Of a DNA stretch of 60,147 nt, positions 42,634-51,429 are shown piece by piece (positions within the stretch are counted from its first letter, which is position 1; every line of letters starts with the position of its first letter). The stretch spans positions 1 through 60,147 of the forward strand of contig JAEULB010000056.1 in the NCBI GenBank assembly GCA_016792585.1, given 5' to 3'. The position numbers and the translations under genes are program-made. Source of the DNA: Rhodospirillaceae bacterium (lineage in GTDB: Bacteria; Pseudomonadota; Alphaproteobacteria; SHVZ01). The notes under the pieces were generated by a model. The model was not told where the DNA came from, made no database searches, and worked only from the letters and a program-made list of their open reading frames with translations.

Positions 42634-43641
42634 ATGGGACTACCGCGTTACATCGCGCAGATGATCGTCGCTGAGCACACCTATCGGCCGATCACCGGGA
42701 CAATCGTCAGCTACGGGAACAACACGGTTCATCTTTCGCCGGCGGAGGCGGTCGAGCTGCTGGCCACATTTTCGATCCGTCCGAGGATCGAGCGATTTGA
42801 GATTGATCGCGAGACCTACGGACGCGAAAGCCTCGGCAGAGACGTGATTACGATGCGTTCGTTCTTTCAAAGCTTTTCGGACGCCGAGCTCAAGATCGTC
42901 GACGTCTCGCCCTACGAGGGAGCCGAGTTGATTTTTGACCTGAATGAGGCGGTGCCGCCTGCTTTGCATGGCATCGCCGATTTTGTCTATGACGGCAGCG
43001 TGCTCGACAACTTGTTCAATCCAGCGATGGGGCTGAGGAATGCAAGCGCCCTGGCGAAGGCCGATGGCCGGATCGTCATGGTCAATGATTGGACGAAGAA
43101 CCTGGGGAGAGGCAGCTACGTCTCCATGTCTCCCGACTGGTATCTCGACTATTTTTCAGCGAACAACTTCGCCGATGCGAAGGTGCTGCTTTGCAAGAGC
43201 GATCGGCGGCGGCCTCAGGATCGCGTCAGGATCTTCGAGTGGGAGCCGGTTGGATTCAATTCGGAAAGATTCCCGTCGTTCGATCAGGCCGTCCGCTATT
43301 TCTTCGACGGCGACCTCGGCCAGTGTACGTTCAGGAAGGATGGAGCGCGCTTCCTTTGCTTCAAGGGAGACGACAAAGACTACGTGCTGTCCTTCAGCCG
43401 CTGTGACGACGGGGAAGATGTTCGGCTATTCGAGGATATCGTCATTGCCACGGTTGCCGAAAAGGGATCGGGATCGACGTTCGAGGTGAACCCCTCCCAG
43501 CTGGTCTACCGCGACGGACAGAGGACACTGCAGTACATGATCTCGTGCCTGAAGTTCATGCGAAGCGCACGGCGGTATCCGTCGAAAGAGTATCGACCCT
43601 TGGCTGTCGAGGTTCGGGATCTCGGCCTATTCGAAGTGTGA
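42634..43641 (+). CDS. Methyltransferase-like protein, unknown function
   Basis: This 335-residue soluble protein has no clear glycine-rich SAM motif I. FVYDGSVLDNLFNPAMGLRNASALAKADG (about 111-139) looks like the motif II/III region of a SAM fold, and YLDYFSANNFADAKVLL is shared in pattern with the gene at 25306-26124. A C-terminal half (DQAVRYFFDGDLGQCTFRKDG onward) with many aromatic and acidic residues is not recognised. It follows the FkbM-like gene by 17 bp and probably shares its transcript. A divergent or inactive methyltransferase acting on the same substrate is possible. Confidence 0.5.
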   Translation: MGLPRYIAQMIVAEHTYRPITGTIVSYGNNTVHLSPAEAVELLATFSIRPRIERFEIDRETYGRESLGRDVITMRSFFQSFSDAELKIVDVSPYEGAELIFDLNEAVPPALHGIADFVYDGSVLDNLFNPAMGLRNASALAKADGRIVMVNDWTKNLGRGSYVSMSPDWYLDYFSANNFADAKVLLCKSDRRRPQDRVRIFEWEPVGFNSERFPSFDQAVRYFFDGDLGQCTFRKDGARFLCFKGDDKDYVLSFSRCDDGEDVRLFEDIVIATVAEKGSGSTFEVNPSQLVYRDGQRTLQYMISCLKFMRSARRYPSKEYRPLAVEVRDLGLFEV

Positions 43642-43662
43642 CGGGCTCGTCACTGTAGGCGA

Positions 43663-44040
43663 GTGGCTAGAGACAAGAGTCTCCGCTTATCGAGAGTTGG
43701 AATCCGGATGGTCCATTACGCAATGCTGGCGCTTAGCGTCGCCCTGAGCGCCGTGGGGCAGATACTATTCAAGTATGGAGCCGCTACCCCTGGGCTCCTG
43801 GATCAGTATTTCAGCTGGCACACGATCGCGGGCTTCGGATGCTACGTAGTCGCCGCGATCGTTTACACGTTCGCTCTCCGCAGCATTCCGTTGTCGGTGG
43901 CCTTTCCGAGCGCGGCTGCGGCATATGTCCTGGTGATGGTTCTTGCCCACTTCTTGTGGCAGGAGCCGCTTGGCCTTCAGCAGACCATCGCCGGGACCCT
44001 GGTTATCGCGGGCTTGACCGCCATGCACTGGCGGGTCTGA
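43663..44040 (+). CDS. Small multidrug resistance/ArnF-like four-helix transporter
   Basis: This protein of 110-125 residues has four hydrophobic segments (MLALSVALSAVGQILFKYG; WHTIAGFGCYVVAAIVYTFAL; VAFPSAAAAYVLVMVLAHFLW; QTIAGTLVIAGLTAMHW), as in SMR and ArnE/ArnF-type flippase subunits. LSVALSAVGQILFK matches the first helix of EmrE-like proteins, but the usual Glu at that helix is not obvious. In a glycan locus it may flip a lipid-linked sugar. GTG 43663 and ATG 43708 are both possible starts. Confidence 0.7.
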   Translation: MARDKSLRLSRVGIRMVHYAMLALSVALSAVGQILFKYGAATPGLLDQYFSWHTIAGFGCYVVAAIVYTFALRSIPLSVAFPSAAAAYVLVMVLAHFLWQEPLGLQQTIAGTLVIAGLTAMHWRV

Positions 44041-44051
44041 AGCGAGGCGCG

Positions 44052-45557
44052 TCAGCGCGTCGGGGCGGGGCGGAGCCGTCCGAGAAGCTGGCTCAGGGCC
44101 ATCTCGCCACGAGACTCGTGCTTATTGGTCAGGATGTTCCGGAGCGTACGGACCAGACGCCACGGCCGGAACAGGTAATTCGAGCCGTAGAATGTGGCGA
44201 AGCCGAGCCAGACATAGAAGCGAAGCCAACGGCTGCTGATCTGCGGGCAGTACGAGACGGTCTCGGAAATGTCCACGTAGGCAAGCTTCGAGAAATACTC
44301 GTCCGAATGGGTAATCCGGCCCGATGCGACGAGGCGATCGTAGAGTTCGGATCCCGGGTAGGGGGCGAAGGCGCCAACGGAGACGTCATTCGCCCCATGC
44401 CAGCTCATCGCGACGAGGAACCGGAGCGTCATCCAGACATCCACGTGCCGATCGTCCGGAAGGCCGAGGATGATGTTGATCTTAACGTTCACTTTTTCGC
44501 TGACCGCATCGCGCAGGGACTCGGTCAGGCGCGGTAGTTTGACCTTCTTCTTGATGTCGGTGAGCGTCTTCTCCGAGCCGCTTTCCGGAGCATAGTTCAT
44601 GTTCCGGCATCCCGACGCGTACATCAGCTGCGCGACTTCGCGGTCGATCGCTTCCGACCGAGTTCCGCTCGGGAGCTGCCAGGTGATGTTCAGTTCGCGA
44701 CGGATCAGCTCACGGCAGAAGTCGATGATCCACTGGCGTTTGACGATGGCGGTCAGGTCGTAGAAGTCGACATTCGAGACCGAGTAGGTGCGCACATAGC
44801 GCTCGATCTCGTCGGCGACCTTCACCGGGTTGCGCGCGATCCATCTCGTGCCCCACATCTGCGGGTTCGAGCAGAAAGTGCATTGATATGGGCATCCGCG
44901 CGAGGCCAGCATCGGCATGCTGCGCCCGCGATCGACTCCATATCCGAGGTGGTTCGAAAGATAGTTCTCGAGAGGCACCAGGTCCCAGGCCGGCTCAGGT
45001 ATTTCGTCGAGCTTCCGCAGGCGGGGACGAGGCGCGGTGCGATGGAAGGCATCAGGCTTGCGGATCACCAGGCCTGAAACGTTGGAAAGATCGGTCGAAT
45101 GTTGGAGCGCGCGGGCGAGATCGACGAGGGTTTCCTCGCCCTCGCCAAGGGCGATGGCGTCGAGTCCCGGGCATTGTTCCAGGCAGAGCTCGGCCGCGGC
45201 CGAGAAATGTTCGCCGCCGCCGATGAAGAATGCGTCCGGGCGATGCTCGGCGATCATGTGCACGAGCGGCCGGATCCTCGTCCACTCGGATGAGAACATC
45301 CCGGAGATGGCGATGATGTCGGCGTCTCTCGGGATCCGACGAACGATCTCTTCGAACGCCAGACCGCGAAGGACGAGATGCTCGTCGATTGGAGTCGATT
45401 GGAGCGGGGCCTCGCCGATCGCGTCGATGACGACGACATCAAGCCCGGCGGCCCTCGCCGAAGCGGCAAGATACGCGACGCCGATCGGCGGCGTCAGCGA
45501 GCCGATATAAGCAACGCGGTTGATGATCGACGGCGGGCGAACGAAGCAGATCTTCAC
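44052..45557 (-). CDS. B12-binding radical SAM enzyme
   Basis: The N-terminal ~165 residues form a cobalamin-binding Rossmann-like domain (GVAYLAASARAAGLDVVVIDA, IIAISGMFSSEW, FFIGGGEH, IALGEGEETL). The radical SAM motif is RGCPYQCTFC (about 221-230). TYAPESGSEKTL-type residues appear as NYAPESGSEKTL (about 330), and a later NIILGLPDDR matches the family. Such enzymes methylate or rearrange carbons of lipids, sugars and antibiotics (the HpnP/BchE class, for example). It reads leftward in a convergent arrangement with the SMR-like gene. The C-terminus has an aromatic segment (LRFYVWLGFATFYGSNYLF) that may touch membrane. Confidence 0.82.
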   Translation of the reverse strand: MKICFVRPPSIINRVAYIGSLTPPIGVAYLAASARAAGLDVVVIDAIGEAPLQSTPIDEHLVLRGLAFEEIVRRIPRDADIIAISGMFSSEWTRIRPLVHMIAEHRPDAFFIGGGEHFSAAAELCLEQCPGLDAIALGEGEETLVDLARALQHSTDLSNVSGLVIRKPDAFHRTAPRPRLRKLDEIPEPAWDLVPLENYLSNHLGYGVDRGRSMPMLASRGCPYQCTFCSNPQMWGTRWIARNPVKVADEIERYVRTYSVSNVDFYDLTAIVKRQWIIDFCRELIRRELNITWQLPSGTRSEAIDREVAQLMYASGCRNMNYAPESGSEKTLTDIKKKVKLPRLTESLRDAVSEKVNVKINIILGLPDDRHVDVWMTLRFLVAMSWHGANDVSVGAFAPYPGSELYDRLVASGRITHSDEYFSKLAYVDISETVSYCPQISSRWLRFYVWLGFATFYGSNYLFRPWRLVRTLRNILTNKHESRGEMALSQLLGRLRPAPTR

Positions 45558-45654
45558 GGAACACCAAGCGGGCGGCTCTGCATATTTGACAACGGCTGGC
45601 CCCGGTCTTCAAGGGCAGGCGGCTGTGACAAACCACAGAGGGAGTCGTCCCCCA

Positions 45655-45685
45655 AATAAAAAAGGGCCCCCTTTCGGGGGCCCTT
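45655..45685 (-). terminator. Strong intrinsic terminator of the Ser/Thr-rich secreted protein gene
   Basis: A perfect 10-bp stem (AAGGGCCCCC / GGGGGCCCTT, 45662-45671 and 45676-45685) closes a four-base loop. Read on the minus strand, it is followed by a T-run (TTTTTTATTT). It lies about 20 bp past the stop of the gene at 45706. Confidence 0.92.
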
Positions 45686-45705
45686 CAAGTTTGATCGTCA
45701 ACGAT

Positions 45706-47049
45706 TTAGTCGGAGAACTGTTGACCCATCTGGACGACATGGCCCGACGGGTTGACCAGCAGGCCGGTCACCTTCAGGTTCGAGGAGCCGAGCAAGAACG
45801 TGACCTGGGCTCGGCTATCCGAGTTCACCAGGAACGTGCTGCCGACCGCCGTGTTGATGTCGGTCGCCGAGATCAGCGAGGACGCGCCCGCACCGACGCT
45901 CGTGAGAGCGCCCGTGGCCGTCGCGCCGTCCGAGCGCCGGACGCTGACGAGCAGCGTCGAGGAGGCGGAACCGGTGTTCACGACGTAGGCGTAGGACGAG
46001 TAGGAACCCGCGCCGACGAAGTAGTTCACCGTGCGGACCGCGCCCGAGTACGTCGCCGTGCCGGTGGTGGCCGACGAGGTCTGCGAGCTGCCGCTGGTGA
46101 CGGTGCCGGAATTCCGCAGCGAGTAGATGCCCGACTGCAGGATGCCAGTGCCCGACGCGATGGCGCAGATGGTGAACGTCGTACCGGCAGTGATGCCGGC
46201 GAACGTCGCCGCCGTGCTCGACAGGGTCGCCGTGATGGCGCCCGACGGGGCCGCGGTGGCGCAAGTGGCCGTCGTCGTCGCGTAGACGGTGCTGAGGTTG
46301 CTGAGGTTGCCGGTCAGGATGGTGGTGCCACCCGTCGACGACAGCGTCAGGAGCGAACCCGCGCTGGCATCGAGGACCGACGTGTTGTTGGTGAAGCTCG
46401 TCTCACCGAGAGCCGCGAACAGCGCCGTGCCGGTGCCCGACACGAAGCGGTTGGCGCCCGTCGGAACGTCGATCTGGGCCGAGAAGGTCGAGCCGTTGGT
46501 GACCAGCGCCAGTGCGTCGGAGATGTTGCCGAGCACGACGTTGGAGCCGTTGGTGACCGTGTCGCCGGTGATCGAGGTCGTCAGGCGGAAGTTGGTCGCC
46601 GACGCGTTCGACGCGATGTACGACTGGAGGCCCGAGAGGCTCATCGTCGAGAAGGCGAGCGTCGAACCAGCCGAACCGGCCGTCGTCACGTTGTAGACGG
46701 CCGAGGCAGAGCCCGAACCACCCGACGCGATGTTGACGGCGAGCGGGCCGGTCGTCGCGATGCTGGGCGCCGCGGCGAAGGTGACGCCGCTCGGCAGCGT
46801 GATCGTGACGGTGTTGGCGGCGGCAAGCGTCGAGACGACGGTCACGGTGACCGTCTGGCCCGAAAGCGTGACGGCGCCGGTTGACATCTGACGACCGAAC
46901 GTCAAGGCGTTGGCGGCGACAACGCTGGTCGCGTTCGCATCGCCGATGAACTTAATGCCGGTGTCGAGTGCACTACCCGCCAGAACGACACCGAGTGCTG
47001 TGGAAGACAGCAGAAGACCCCTGGTCGTGGGCCTAAAAGATTTCACCAT
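45706..47049 (-). CDS. Abundant Ser/Thr-rich secreted protein (S-layer-like, function unknown)
   Basis: This 447-residue protein has a signal peptide (MVKSFRPTTRGLLLSSTALGVV, then ALA/GSA-type cleavage around residues 25-40). The remainder is Ala/Ser/Thr/Gly/Val-rich, about one third Ser+Thr by eye in the first 130 mature residues. It has a beta-rich, alternating pattern, only two cysteines in the mature part by eye, and no catalytic motif. It is monocistronic, with a near-consensus promoter (47120-47149), a GGAG ribosome binding site and a strong terminator, all signs of high expression. It could be an S-layer protein, adhesin or secreted substrate of the adjacent type II system, and its Ser/Thr content makes it a plausible acceptor for the GT41 enzymes. 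Both roles are inferred. Confidence 0.75.
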   Translation of the reverse strand: MVKSFRPTTRGLLLSSTALGVVLAGSALDTGIKFIGDANATSVVAANALTFGRQMSTGAVTLSGQTVTVTVVSTLAAANTVTITLPSGVTFAAAPSIATTGPLAVNIASGGSGSASAVYNVTTAGSAGSTLAFSTMSLSGLQSYIASNASATNFRLTTSITGDTVTNGSNVVLGNISDALALVTNGSTFSAQIDVPTGANRFVSGTGTALFAALGETSFTNNTSVLDASAGSLLTLSSTGGTTILTGNLSNLSTVYATTTATCATAAPSGAITATLSSTAATFAGITAGTTFTICAIASGTGILQSGIYSLRNSGTVTSGSSQTSSATTGTATYSGAVRTVNYFVGAGSYSSYAYVVNTGSASSTLLVSVRRSDGATATGALTSVGAGASSLISATDINTAVGSTFLVNSDSRAQVTFLLGSSNLKVTGLLVNPSGHVVQMGQQFSD

Positions 47050-47119
47050 GGACTTAGCTCCGGTCTTCGTTGACGATTTTTCAGCGGGTGCGCAACATCG
47101 CTCCCTGCGAGGCAGTCCG

Positions 47120-47149
47120 CTTATACGAAGGGGCCTGCAATGCTGTCAA
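47120..47149 (-). promoter_or_regulatory. Near-consensus sigma-70 promoter for the Ser/Thr-rich secreted protein
   Basis: On the minus strand -35 TTGACA (47144-47149) and -10 TATAAG (47120-47125) are separated by 18 bp, one mismatch from consensus in all. The predicted start is near 47113, about 64 bases before ATG 47049, with GGAG eight bases before that ATG. It is the best promoter seen in the window. Confidence 0.8.
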
Positions 47150-47331
47150 GCGGTAAGGGCGAGCCAAGACCCACGAACTACGAGGATTTATTCGGTGTGG
47201 GCATGATGCCACAGACTAGATCGAGTGCCTTGCCGTGTATTTGAGTATTAAAGTCGGGGTAATACGTAACAAGAATGCTAGGAGACTGGATAAGCTGTCG
47301 AAACCGTCCCTTAGCCCAGTCCGAAATTTGC

Positions 47332-47355
47332 CGTATAGAGATAGCGTATAGAGAT
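47332..47355. repeat. Tandem 11-bp repeat upstream of gspE
   Basis: CGTATAGAGAT occurs at 47332-47342 and again at 47345-47355, a 13-bp spacing, close to one helical turn. It could be a regulator site for the type II operon. The first gene starts about 195 bp downstream, so the link is uncertain. Confidence 0.4.
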
Positions 47356-47549
47356 GGTCAGCGAAACCAGCCCAAGCCGAGTGCTTTCGACCGGCGAGCC
47401 AGATCCCGGTTACGTACGAACGGCCAGCAAGTAATGCCTATATGAACTGGCTCGGCCAGGCGCCCCGCGTCCAGGCCGCCTATGCCGATGTCGCAGAGGG
47501 CAAGTCGATTGATCGTGGGCCATGAGGCGTCCGCGCCGTGAGGGAAGCC

Positions 47550-49319
47550 ATGGGGCCGAACGGAGACCAGACTCTGAGAAAGCCGGCGACCGCGCCGGTC
47601 GAGCATTTCCCGATGCCGGCCAGCCATTCGGCGTTGCTTGGGCAAATGCTGCTCGAGGCGGGACAGATCGGCCAGGACGATCTCGATAAGGCCTTGGCAT
47701 TCCAGCGTGAATATGGCGGACGCCTCGGCAGCATCCTGGTTCGCATGGGGGCCCTGGCCGAGGCCGAGCTTCTGGCGGCCTTGTCTCTGCAACTCGGTCT
47801 TCCCGTGATGGGGAGCAACGAACTGCCGCGGACGACCCAGGCCTATCTGCAGGCGATCGAGCTGTCCCGACTCGGCGCGGAGTGGTGGACCGATCAGGAA
47901 GCCGCGCCGTGGGAGGGCATCGACGGCACGGTTCTCTGCATTGCCCGAGATCCGTTGTCTCCGGCCCTTGCGGAAATCGTCGAGCAGGCGTTCCAGCCTC
48001 ACTCGGTACAGTGGTGTCTCGCTCTCAACCAGGATCTCGACCGGGTTATCGATCAGATCCGCAACGCCTATCTCGCCCAGCGCGTGAAGCCGGGCGATGA
48101 CATCGCCCATCTGCGCGAGATGGCGGAAGAGGCGCCCGTCATCGAGCTCGTCAGCAATACCCTGGCCCAGGCCTTCAACGACGGAGCATCCGACGTCCAT
48201 GTCGAGCCGGGCGAACGCGCGTTCAAGATCCGCTATCGCATCGATGGCGTCCTCGAGACTCGCCTGACCCTGCCGCGCGAGCGGTACGACGCCGTTGCGA
48301 GTCGCATCAAGCTGGTGGCCGGCATCGACATCGCCGAAAGGCGGCTGCCGCAGGACGGACGCTTCAGCGTCCGGTTGAGCGGCGAGGAGATAGACGTCCG
48401 CGTCTCCTCGGTTCCCGGGGTTTGGGGCGAGTCGATCGTGCTCCGGCTTCTGCCGAAGGAGCGTCAGGAGGCCAGGCTGGACAGCCTCGGCATGGCCGCG
48501 GACACGCTGAACCTGTATCGCCGCCAGGTGGCCGAGCCGCATGGCGTCATCCTGGTCACCGGCCCGACCGGATCCGGCAAGTCGACGACCCTCTATGCGA
48601 CCCTGGAGGAGATCAACGACGGCCAGCAGAAGATCATCACGGTCGAGGACCCGGTCGAATACAACGTGTCGGGGGTGGCCCAGATCCAGGTTCAGTCGGA
48701 GATCGGCTACACCTTCGCCCGCGCGCTGCGCGCCGTGCTGCGCCAGGATCCGGATACGATCATGATCGGCGAAATCCGCGATCTCGAGACATCGCAGATC
48801 GCCGTGCAGGCGGCGCTGACAGGGCATCAGGTCTTCTCGACGCTCCACACCAACGATGCGCTCGGCGCATTCACGCGACTCATCGACATGGGGATGGAGC
48901 CGTTCCTGGTGGCCTCGTCGGTGCGGCTCGCCGTGGCCCAGCGGCTGCTGCGACGGCTCTGTCCGGATTGCGCCGTTCCCTGGCAGCCGCCTGCCGAAGT
49001 CGCCGAGCAGGCCGCCGAACTTTCCCGCAGGTTCCCCGGACTCGGCGCGGACTCGCCTAAGTGGCGCAAGAGCGTCGGCTGCCGCGCCTGCCGCGGCACC
49101 GGGTACCGCGGCCGGACCGCGATCTATGAACTCGTCATCGTCACGCCCGAGATCCACGAGGCTATCCTCGGACGCGCGGGTTCGCGCGAGCTTCTCGACA
49201 TTGCGTCGCGCCAGGGCTTCCGCTCGCTGCGGGAGGATGCCGTCATCAAGGCATCGGGCGGCGTGACCAGCTTCGAGGAGGTGGTGCGCGTGACCGGTAT
49301 CGGCGAAGCCCCGCCGTGA
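47550..49319 (+). CDS. gspE: Type II secretion ATPase GspE
   Basis: This 589-residue protein is read from ATG 47550, where an AGGGA sequence lies four bases upstream; GTG 47538 is four codons earlier. N-terminal GspE N1-type helices (QMLLEAGQIGQDDLDKALAF) come first. The ATPase core has ASDVHVEP (about 213), Walker A GPTGSGKSTTLYA (about 337), the Asp box IITVEDPVEY, Walker B/His boxes (TIMIGEIRD, HQVFSTLHTNDA) and the zinc tetracysteine CPDCA...CRACRG (about 472-515). It powers pseudopilus assembly from the cytosolic face. The order E-F-G-H-I-J-K-L-M-C-D follows with overlapping stops and starts, so it is one operon. Confidence 0.95.
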   Translation: MGPNGDQTLRKPATAPVEHFPMPASHSALLGQMLLEAGQIGQDDLDKALAFQREYGGRLGSILVRMGALAEAELLAALSLQLGLPVMGSNELPRTTQAYLQAIELSRLGAEWWTDQEAAPWEGIDGTVLCIARDPLSPALAEIVEQAFQPHSVQWCLALNQDLDRVIDQIRNAYLAQRVKPGDDIAHLREMAEEAPVIELVSNTLAQAFNDGASDVHVEPGERAFKIRYRIDGVLETRLTLPRERYDAVASRIKLVAGIDIAERRLPQDGRFSVRLSGEEIDVRVSSVPGVWGESIVLRLLPKERQEARLDSLGMAADTLNLYRRQVAEPHGVILVTGPTGSGKSTTLYATLEEINDGQQKIITVEDPVEYNVSGVAQIQVQSEIGYTFARALRAVLRQDPDTIMIGEIRDLETSQIAVQAALTGHQVFSTLHTNDALGAFTRLIDMGMEPFLVASSVRLAVAQRLLRRLCPDCAVPWQPPAEVAEQAAELSRRFPGLGADSPKWRKSVGCRACRGTGYRGRTAIYELVIVTPEIHEAILGRAGSRELLDIASRQGFRSLREDAVIKASGGVTSFEEVVRVTGIGEAPP

Positions 49320-50512
49320 CCAGGTTCCAGTACGAGGCCATCAATACAGCGGGGATCGAACTCAAGGGCGAGGTCCAGGCAACCGACGTCCGCGAGGCCC
49401 ACCGCGAACTCAAGAGGCGTGGGCTGGTGCCCACGCTCCTGCGGCCGACCAAGGCGACAGCGGTCTCGCGCGGCGGCCGGGTGACCCGAGCCGCGGAGAT
49501 CCTCGCCCTCGGCGAGTTCGCGACCCTGGTCGAGGCGGGCCTGCCATTGACCGAGGCCCTCGGTCTCCTGGCGGAGGGCGCCTCGAATCCGGTGCTGGGG
49601 CAGGCTTTCGCCGAGACGGCGCAGGCCCTCAAGCGCGGCGACGCATTGCCGGATGCGTTCCGGCGCGGCTTCCCGGCCGTTCCCGACTATGTCCATCGAC
49701 TCGTCGAGTCCGGCGGCGAGACCGGCGAGTTCGCCAAGGCGTTGCGCGATGCCGTGGCGCAGATGGACTACGAGGAACGGCTGCGGCGCGAGATCCGGAA
49801 CGCGCTTGTCTATCCGCTCTTCCTGATCGCGGCCGGGATCGCCGCGGTCCTGTTCATCCTCATTGCGGTCGTGCCGAGATTCAAGCCGATGTTCGCCGGC
49901 CGCGAGTCGAGCCTTCCGTGGCTGTCCCAAGTGGTCATGTCGCTCGGCACCGCCCTGAACGACCATACCTGGCTGGTTCTCATCAGCGCCGCGGCCTTCG
50001 TCGCGATCATCGTCGCGATCTTCCGCCACGAGGAGACTCGCCGGCGTCTTCTCGAGTTGGCCTCGCGGCTGCCGGTGATCAGTGCCTGGGTGATTGCGGC
50101 CGATACGGCTCGCTGGGCATCGATGCTGGCAACGCTGGTCGACAATCGAGTCCAGCTTCTGAGGGCGCTCGAGCTCAGTCGCGGCGCGGTTCGCCTGCAG
50201 CGTCTCGGCGACCAGCTCGAGCAGGTCCAGAGAGCCGTCCGATCGGGTTCGGCGCTGTCCCAGGCCCTGGGGCTCTACGCGCAGATCGACGCCATGGCCG
50301 TGAATCTCATCCGCGTCGGAGAACGTTCTGGCAGTCTGCCGGCGATGCTAAAATCCCTTGCGCGCCTGCTCGACGAGACCGGGCGGGAGCGCATGAAGCG
50401 CGTGCTCGTCCTCATCGAGCCGATCGCAATCATCGCCATCGGAGGCGTCATTGGCTTGTTCGTCACGTCGATCATCCTGGCTATCACGAGCATCAACACG
50501 CTTCCGCTGTAA
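49316..50512 (+). CDS. gspF: Type II secretion inner-membrane platform protein GspF
   Basis: This 398-residue protein starts at GTG 49316, overlapping the gspE stop. Two GspF domains are present: YEAINTAGIELKGEVQA with a first cytosolic half (ILALGEFATLVEAGLPLTEAL, GETGEFAKALRDAV), then transmembrane segments ALVYPLFLIAAGIAAVLFILIAVVP (about 165) and LVLISAAAFVAIIVAIF. A second domain (WASMLATLVDNRVQLLRALEL) ends in IAIIAIGGVIGLFVTSIILAI. It anchors GspE and the pseudopilus in the inner membrane. Confidence 0.94.
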   Translation: MTRFQYEAINTAGIELKGEVQATDVREAHRELKRRGLVPTLLRPTKATAVSRGGRVTRAAEILALGEFATLVEAGLPLTEALGLLAEGASNPVLGQAFAETAQALKRGDALPDAFRRGFPAVPDYVHRLVESGGETGEFAKALRDAVAQMDYEERLRREIRNALVYPLFLIAAGIAAVLFILIAVVPRFKPMFAGRESSLPWLSQVVMSLGTALNDHTWLVLISAAAFVAIIVAIFRHEETRRRLLELASRLPVISAWVIAADTARWASMLATLVDNRVQLLRALELSRGAVRLQRLGDQLEQVQRAVRSGSALSQALGLYAQIDAMAVNLIRVGERSGSLPAMLKSLARLLDETGRERMKRVLVLIEPIAIIAIGGVIGLFVTSIILAITSINTLPL

Positions 50513-50513
50513 G

Positions 50514-50972
50514 GTGAGGCGTCCGGGCGAGTCGCGACGGCGCGTGCTGTCGGCAGGCTTCACGCTGCTCGAAATTCTCGTCGTGCTCGTCATCATCGGC
50601 CTGCTCGCCGGGCTCGTCGGCCCTCGGCTCCTCAGCCAGGTCGATCGAGGCAAGGTGACGGCTGCCGAGGCTCAGATCAAAACTCTGCGCGGCGCATTGC
50701 AGACGATGCGCCTCGACCTCGGCCGGTTCCCGAAGCCGGAGGAAGGGCTGGGCCTTCTGGTCACAGCGCCCGTCGACGCGGTCGAAGCCAGGCGCTGGGC
50801 CGGACCATATCTGGACGGATCGGTCCCGCTTGATCCCTGGGGGAATGCCTATCAGTACGCGGTACCCGGCCAGGACTCGCAGCCCTTCGCTCTCTACAGC
50901 TTCGGCGCCGACGGCAAGCAAGGAGGCTCCGGGGTCGATGCCGACATCGGGATCCTTCCGATCATCAGATAG
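50514..50972 (+). CDS. gspG: Major pseudopilin GspG
   Basis: This 152-residue protein is read from GTG 50514, two bases after gspF. A short basic leader (VRRPGESRRRVLSAG) ends at the prepilin peptidase site G|FTLLE. The hydrophobic helix ILVVLVIIGLLAGLVG follows, then the GspG-typical LRGALQTMRLDLGRFPKPEEGLGLL, WAGPYLDGSVPLDPWGN and a C-terminal FGADGKQGGSGVDADIG calcium-binding-type loop. It would be the main pseudopilus subunit, processed by a prepilin peptidase not encoded in this window. Confidence 0.93.
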   Translation: MRRPGESRRRVLSAGFTLLEILVVLVIIGLLAGLVGPRLLSQVDRGKVTAAEAQIKTLRGALQTMRLDLGRFPKPEEGLGLLVTAPVDAVEARRWAGPYLDGSVPLDPWGNAYQYAVPGQDSQPFALYSFGADGKQGGSGVDADIGILPIIR

Positions 50973-50979
50973 CGGAGCC

Positions 50980-51429
50980 ATGGCGCGGCGAGGCGAGGGC
51001 ATGGGCGGCTTCACCCTTGTCGAGATCCTCGTCGTCGTCTTCATCATCGGCCTCATGTCAGCACTCGTCCTGCCGCGAGTCTCGGTTCTGTTCGAGAGGT
51101 TCATTGTCGCCTATCGGCGGGACGATGTTCTGCGTCAGCTGGCCGATCTGGGGCCGCGCGCCGTGCGGGAAAGCCGGGCGATCCATCTTCGCTCGACGCC
51201 CGAGCCGGAGCCGGCTGGGTCGGCTCGCCGGCAACTGCAGGCACCGGCGCCGGAGGATGTCCGGCTCGACCTTCCCTCCGGATGGAAGGTCGAACTCGAC
51301 ACCCCCATCAACTATCGCTTCGACGGAGTGTGTTCGGGCGGACGGGTCACCCTGGATACCGGCTCGCAGCGCTACGCCTACCGGCTCTCGCCGCCGCATT
51401 GCGTCCCCAGTCCGGACGACGTGCGATGA
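50980..51429 (+). CDS. gspH: Minor pseudopilin GspH
   Basis: This 149-residue protein is read from ATG 50980 behind AGCGGAGCC. The prepilin site is G|FTLVE after MARRGEGMGG, then EILVVVFIIGLMSALVLP as the N-terminal helix. The remainder is divergent, with LDLPSGWKVELDTPINYRFDG near the C-terminus, typical of GspH-class minor pseudopilins. Order and neighbours support the call more than the globular part. It overlaps gspI as ATGA. Confidence 0.82.
   Translation: MARRGEGMGGFTLVEILVVVFIIGLMSALVLPRVSVLFERFIVAYRRDDVLRQLADLGPRAVRESRAIHLRSTPEPEPAGSARRQLQAPAPEDVRLDLPSGWKVELDTPINYRFDGVCSGGRVTLDTGSQRYAYRLSPPHCVPSPDDVR

Larger units (their letters stand above)
47050..47537. other. Intergenic region between secreted protein and type II secretion operon
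   Basis: The region holds the minus-strand promoter of the secreted protein (47120-47149), a tandem CGTATAGAGAT repeat (47332-47342, 47345-47355) and an otherwise ordinary G+C composition with two patches poorer in G+C. No gene was found. The upstream end of the type II operon must have its promoter here or be read from farther left, and no convincing plus-strand -35/-10 was identified. Confidence 0.6.
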
